The position numbers and the translations under genes are program-made. The notes beneath the pieces are model-generated. The model was not told where the DNA came from, did no database searches, and saw only the letters and a list, made by a program, of their open reading frames with translations. From Thioclava nitratireducens (GTDB taxonomy: Bacteria; Pseudomonadota; Alphaproteobacteria; Rhodobacterales; Rhodobacteraceae), in NCBI RefSeq assembly GCF_001940525.2, contig NZ_CP019437.1:966501-1030500 (forward strand): a DNA stretch of 64,000 nt, read 5' to 3'. Below, piece after piece: positions 60,373 through 64,000 of this stretch (positions are counted from its first letter, which is position 1; every line of letters begins with the position of its first letter).

Positions 60373-61284
60373 GTGGCGAATGCAATGACACGGGCGACAC
60401 GCCCGAGATGGCGGGTGGGATACGAGGAGCGCAGCGCGATGCTGTTTCTTGCTCCGGTTATGGCCGTGCTGGGCGCGGTCGCGGTCTTCCCGATCGCCTA
60501 TTCGCTTTACATCAGCTTCTTCAGCATGAAGCTGACCCGTCCGAACCGGACCCCCTTCGTCGGGCTGAAGAACTATACCGATCTCTTGGGCGACGAAGCT
60601 TTCTGGGGTGCGGTCTGGCGCACGGTGAGTTTCTCGCTCGTTTCGGTCACCGCGATTGCCCTCATCGCGCTGCTTGTCTCGCTGCTGCTGAACCAGGAAT
60701 TCCGCGGTCGCCGTATCCTCTCCACGATCCTGCTGGTGCCGTGGGCGATCCCCTACGTCGCGAATGCGCTGATGTGGAAATGGATCTACGATTCCAGCTA
60801 TGGCGCGCTGAACGGCCTGCTCTACCAGCTGGATTTCATCGACAAATACATGGTCTGGCTGGGGGATCAGGACAAAACGCTGTTTCTGATCGCCAATGCC
60901 TTCGTCTGGAAGGAAGTGCCGCTGGCGACGATCCTTCTGCTGGTCTCGCTCAAGTCGATCCCGTCCGATCTCTACGCGGCGGCACGCGTCGACGGCGCGA
61001 CGGTCTGGCAGCGCTTCGTGCATGTCACCCTGCCGGCGATGAAGCCCGGCTTCATGCTGGTAATGATCTACGAGACGATGATGGCCATCCGCCATTTCGA
61101 TCTGTTCTTCATCCTGACCGAGGGCGGGCCCGGCAGCGCCTCGCATGTGCTCTCCTGGCACATCTATGTCGAGACCTTCCGCAACCTGTCCTTCGGGAGC
61201 GGTGCTGCGATGTCCTACCTCCTCGCAATCGCGACTTTCGCACTCTCCTACCTCTTCATCCGAACGCTGGGGCGCAAGATCTGA
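60373..61284 (+). CDS. CUT1-type ABC permease (first)
   Basis: 303 residues from GTG 60373, six helices. The EAA-type loop is YAAARVDGATVWQRFVHVTLPAM, with the typical ILTEGGPGSASHVLSWHIYV. GGAGAG lies ahead of the start. Followed one base after its stop by the second permease. Confidence 0.92.
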   Translation: MANAMTRATRPRWRVGYEERSAMLFLAPVMAVLGAVAVFPIAYSLYISFFSMKLTRPNRTPFVGLKNYTDLLGDEAFWGAVWRTVSFSLVSVTAIALIALLVSLLLNQEFRGRRILSTILLVPWAIPYVANALMWKWIYDSSYGALNGLLYQLDFIDKYMVWLGDQDKTLFLIANAFVWKEVPLATILLLVSLKSIPSDLYAAARVDGATVWQRFVHVTLPAMKPGFMLVMIYETMMAIRHFDLFFILTEGGPGSASHVLSWHIYVETFRNLSFGSGAAMSYLLAIATFALSYLFIRTLGRKI

Positions 61285-61285
61285 C

Positions 61286-62251
61286 ATGAGCGATATGCCT
61301 ATCACCCCGCCTGTCGACACGATCGACTACCGCCGCCGCCAGAAAATCGGGCGCATCGTCCAGCGCCTGGTGATTTTTGCCTCCGCGATCGTCGTGGCGG
61401 CCTACGTGCTCGCGCCCGTGTCCTGGCTTGTCTCTTCGGCCTTCCAGACCGAGACGGAGATCGTCTCGATACCGCCGCACTGGATTCCCGAAGAGCCCAC
61501 CTTGCGCAATTTCGAGGCGATCTTCACCGCCGGAAACGATGAGCCCGTCACCTACGACACGCGCTCGGGCACCGATCCGGCCGCGGGCGATTTCATCCCC
61601 TCGACCGCCGAGAACCTTTTGCCGTCGATGGCCAACAGCTTGATCGTCGCGACCCTGGTGGTGATCTTGAACCTGCTTGTCGGGGTCCCGGCCGCCTATG
61701 CCATCGCGAAGATCCGGTTCTGGGGGCGCAACGCTTCGGTCTATTTCATCCTGATCACGCGGGTGATCCCTGATATCGCGCTGGTCGTGCCGTTCTTCCT
61801 GGTGATCCGGAAGCTCGGGATGCTCGATACGCTTGGATCGCTGGTGATCACCTATCTCGCGATCACGGTGCCCTTCACGGTCTTCATCCTCATCCAATAT
61901 TTCGAGGGCCTCCCAGACGAGCTGGACAAAGCCGCGCGGGTCGATGGCTGTTCGCGGTTCCAGGCGCTGATCAAGGTGTTCCTGCCGCTTTCGATGCCCT
62001 CGCTCGTCGCCGTGGTGCTCTTTACCTTCCTCACCAGCTGGAACGAGTTCCTGCTCGCGCTGATGTTCACGCAGACCTCTGCGTCGCAAACGCTACCGAT
62101 CCTGCTGGCCTCGTTCACCTCCGATTTCACGGTGAGCTTCTCCTTCCTCAACGCCGCGGGCGTCCTGGCGGTCGTGCCGCCGGTCATCGTGGCCATCGTC
62201 TTCGAACGCTACATCGTTTCCGGTCTGACCGCCGGGGCTGTCAAAGGTTAG
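61286..62251 (+). CDS. CUT1-type ABC permease (second)
   Basis: 321 residues from ATG 61286, six helices with a longer periplasmic loop after the first helix (about residues 60-110). EAA loop DKAARVDGCSRFQALIKVFLPL and the MalG-like end IVSGLTAGAVKG. The frame extension into the upstream permease gene is rejected. Confidence 0.92.
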   Translation: MSDMPITPPVDTIDYRRRQKIGRIVQRLVIFASAIVVAAYVLAPVSWLVSSAFQTETEIVSIPPHWIPEEPTLRNFEAIFTAGNDEPVTYDTRSGTDPAAGDFIPSTAENLLPSMANSLIVATLVVILNLLVGVPAAYAIAKIRFWGRNASVYFILITRVIPDIALVVPFFLVIRKLGMLDTLGSLVITYLAITVPFTVFILIQYFEGLPDELDKAARVDGCSRFQALIKVFLPLSMPSLVAVVLFTFLTSWNEFLLALMFTQTSASQTLPILLASFTSDFTVSFSFLNAAGVLAVVPPVIVAIVFERYIVSGLTAGAVKG

Positions 62252-62264
62252 AAAGGACAAAGTC

Positions 62265-63374
62265 TTGGCCCGGATCCGCTTCACCAACGTCAACAAGAAA
62301 TACGCCAACGGCTTCCATGCCGTGCGCGATCTCAACCTCGATATCGAGGATCGCGAGTTCATCGTCCTTCTCGGCCCGTCGGGCTGCGGCAAATCCACGA
62401 CCCTCAACATGATTGCAGGGCTCGAGGAAGTCTCGGACGGCGATCTGATCTTCGACGAGCAGGTCGTGAACTACGTGCCCCCGCACAAGCGCGACGTCGC
62501 GATGGTGTTCCAGAGCTACGCGCTCTACCCGCACAAGACCGTCTACGACAATATCGGCTTCGGGCTGAAGATGCGCAACGCGTCCAAGGAAGAGATCGAC
62601 GAGCGCGTTCGCGATGCGGCGAAGAAGCTCGAGATTTCGCACCTGCTCGACCGGCGTCCGTCGCAGCTTTCGGGCGGCCAGCGCCAGCGTGTGGCGCTGG
62701 GCCGCGCGATGGTCCGTGATCCGTCGGTCTTCCTGATGGATGAACCGCTCTCGAACCTCGATGCGGCGCTGCGCATCTCGATGCGGGCGGAGATCAAGGA
62801 ACTTCACCGCGCGATGGAGACGACCTTCGTCTACGTGACCCACGATCAGGCCGAGGCGCTCACGCTCGCGGATCGTATCGTGGTGATGAATGACGGGGTC
62901 GTGCAGCAGATCGGCACGCCTGACGACATTTACGAGCGCCCGGCGAACACCTTCGTGGCGTCGTTCCTCGGCAGCCCGCCTATCAACTACTTCGACGGCG
63001 TGCTCGAGGCAGGTCCGGATGGCGAGATGGCCTTCGTCCGCGATGGGCTGCGTCTTGTTTTGCCGGTCGATCAGGCGGCGCGCCTGAAAGGGCAGGAGGG
63101 TCGCGCGGTGCGGCTGGGTATCCGGGCCGAGGATGTCGCGGAAGGCACCGCCGAGCCGGGATACAATGCCCTCAGCGGCACAGTGACTTCAGTGCTTCCG
63201 GTTGGCTCGGATCAGTATTTGGGTATGGATTTCGGCGGCGAGGAGCTGTTCTTCCGCGTCGGCAAGGATCTGCGCCATGCGTTCGGCGAGGACATCACCC
63301 TCGCAGTGGATCTCAACCGCCTGCATGTCTTCGATCGCGAAACCGGTCAGTCGCTGGTCTGGAACGCAGTTTGA
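62265..63374 (+). CDS. CUT1-type ABC ATP-binding protein (UgpC/MalK type)
   Basis: 369 residues from TTG 62265, with AAAGGA eight bases ahead. Walker A GPSGCGKSTTL, signature LSGGQRQRVALGRA, Walker B VFLMDEPLSNLDAAL, H-loop YVTHDQAEAL, then a TOBE domain. Completes the importer; four bases separate it from the CoxM-like gene. Confidence 0.94.
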   Translation: MARIRFTNVNKKYANGFHAVRDLNLDIEDREFIVLLGPSGCGKSTTLNMIAGLEEVSDGDLIFDEQVVNYVPPHKRDVAMVFQSYALYPHKTVYDNIGFGLKMRNASKEEIDERVRDAAKKLEISHLLDRRPSQLSGGQRQRVALGRAMVRDPSVFLMDEPLSNLDAALRISMRAEIKELHRAMETTFVYVTHDQAEALTLADRIVVMNDGVVQQIGTPDDIYERPANTFVASFLGSPPINYFDGVLEAGPDGEMAFVRDGLRLVLPVDQAARLKGQEGRAVRLGIRAEDVAEGTAEPGYNALSGTVTSVLPVGSDQYLGMDFGGEELFFRVGKDLRHAFGEDITLAVDLNRLHVFDRETGQSLVWNAV

Positions 63375-63378
63375 AGCG

Positions 63379-64000
63379 ATGAAACCGGCCCCTTTCACCT
63401 ACCATCGGCCCGCGAACCTCGCTGAGGCGTTGGCACTATTGCGCGCGCATGGACCCGCAGCGAAACCGATTGCCGGAGGACAAAGCCTCGGGCCGATGCT
63501 GAACATGCGACTGGCGCGTCCGAGCCATCTCGTCGATCTCAACGATCTGATCGAGCTGGACCGCGTCCGGGTGAAGGAGAACATGCTGGAGATCGGTGCG
63601 CTGACGCGCCATCACCGGCTTGCCAATGCGCCGGAAGTGCAGCGGAGCCTGCCGCTTCTCGGTGCCGCTGCCGCCTCGATCGGGCATTATGCGATCCGCC
63701 AGCGCGGCACGATCGGCGGCAGCCTCGCCCATGCGGACCCCGCCGCCCAGTTGCCGTTGATCGCGGTGACGCTGGGGGCGACGCTGGTGATTTCGGGAAC
63801 TGCAGGCGCGCGCGAAGTTCCCGCTTCCGCTTTCCTGCAATCGATCATGACGGTCGATCTGCGCGATGGCGAACTGATCACCGCGCTGCGCTTTCCGCTT
63901 CCCGTCGGCGATCTGTGGGCCTTCGAGGCCTTTTCCCGACGTCACGGCGATTTCGCGTTGGTCAGCGTCGCGCTCAGTTTTGCGCGCGACGCGGAGGGGA
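63379..64000 (+). CDS. FAD-binding subunit of a molybdenum hydroxylase (CoxM-like), 3' end outside window
   Basis: Partial: about 207 residues from ATG 63379 (MKPAPFTYHRPANLAEALAL). The flavin-binding motifs are AKPIAGGQSLGPMLNMRLA and RQRGTIGGSLAHADPAAQLP, typical of xanthine dehydrogenase/CO-dehydrogenase-type medium subunits. The [2Fe-2S] and molybdopterin subunits are expected downstream, outside the window. Sharing an operon with an ABC importer suggests oxidation of an imported heterocycle or aldehyde. The substrate is unknown. Confidence 0.9.
   Translation, partial: MKPAPFTYHRPANLAEALALLRAHGPAAKPIAGGQSLGPMLNMRLARPSHLVDLNDLIELDRVRVKENMLEIGALTRHHRLANAPEVQRSLPLLGAAAASIGHYAIRQRGTIGGSLAHADPAAQLPLIAVTLGATLVISGTAGAREVPASAFLQSIMTVDLRDGELITALRFPLPVGDLWAFEAFSRRHGDFALVSVALSFARDAEG

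Noticed and set aside
1..64000. CRISPR arrays, prophage, plasmid replication or conjugation genes
   Set aside because: No regularly spaced direct repeats, phage structural genes, rep/par or tra genes were seen, so nothing is claimed about the replicon type.

Overview
The window is a GC-rich, densely packed stretch with almost no housekeeping genes. It looks like a catabolic/transport region of an alphaproteobacterium, most likely Rhodobacteraceae (inference from TRAP transporters paired with sugar-acid enzymes, Tat-exported binding proteins, CbpA/CbpM, DUF982 and PACE proteins, and codon style). No rRNA, tRNA, CRISPR array or intact transposase was seen. Each catabolic block carries its own regulator, and several have visible palindromic operators, so the region reads as a row of independently controlled uptake-plus-degradation modules with decayed DNA and a small dispersed repeat between some of them.

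Layout. 1-11.65 kb: a sugar-acid module with an IlvD/Edd dehydratase (cut by the window edge), a 3-hydroxyisobutyrate-dehydrogenase-like enzyme, a DenD-like epimerase/dehydrogenase, an FAD-linked 2-hydroxyacid oxidase, a FadR-type regulator, an FAH-family 2-keto-3-deoxy-pentonate dehydratase (XylX-like), a TRAP transporter, an SDR and an alpha-ketoglutarate-semialdehyde dehydrogenase. Together these form a Weimberg-type oxidative route from a pentonate to 2-oxoglutarate. 12.07-20.4 kb (minus strand): a polyamine-type ABC transporter, diaminopropionate ammonia-lyase, and both L- and D-type N-carbamoyl amino acid hydrolases, with an RpiR regulator. 20.5-27.5 kb: a LysR regulator divergent from a TRAP transporter, then a three-gene HcnABC/opine-oxidase-like amine dehydrogenase and a Rid-family deaminase.

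27.9-30.2 kb: an ABC1/UbiB kinase and a bacterial voltage-gated sodium channel. 30.8-36.6 kb: a second FadR-type regulator divergent from an amino-acid-type ABC transporter, a class V aminotransferase and a hydantoinase. 36.9-41.3 kb: an ArsB/NhaD-type permease, an orphan receiver-like protein, a GNAT remnant, glutamate dehydrogenase and a YbaK deacylase. 41.6-48.1 kb: a LacI regulator whose promoter is buried in two identical palindromes, a CUT1 sugar ABC transporter and a short GH32/68-like glycosidase.

48.3-54.5 kb: a stress/small-protein zone (PACE efflux protein plus a broken copy, CbpA-CbpM, two cold-shock proteins, DUF982 and small basic proteins, a sensor-kinase fragment and a single-domain receiver). 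54.9-57.8 kb: an SLC13/TrkA-C permease with an apparent frameshift, a decayed metallophosphoesterase and a NIPSNAP protein. 58.0-64 kb: a TetR regulator with twin operators, a CUT1-type ABC transporter and the start of a molybdenum-hydroxylase FAD subunit that runs off the window.
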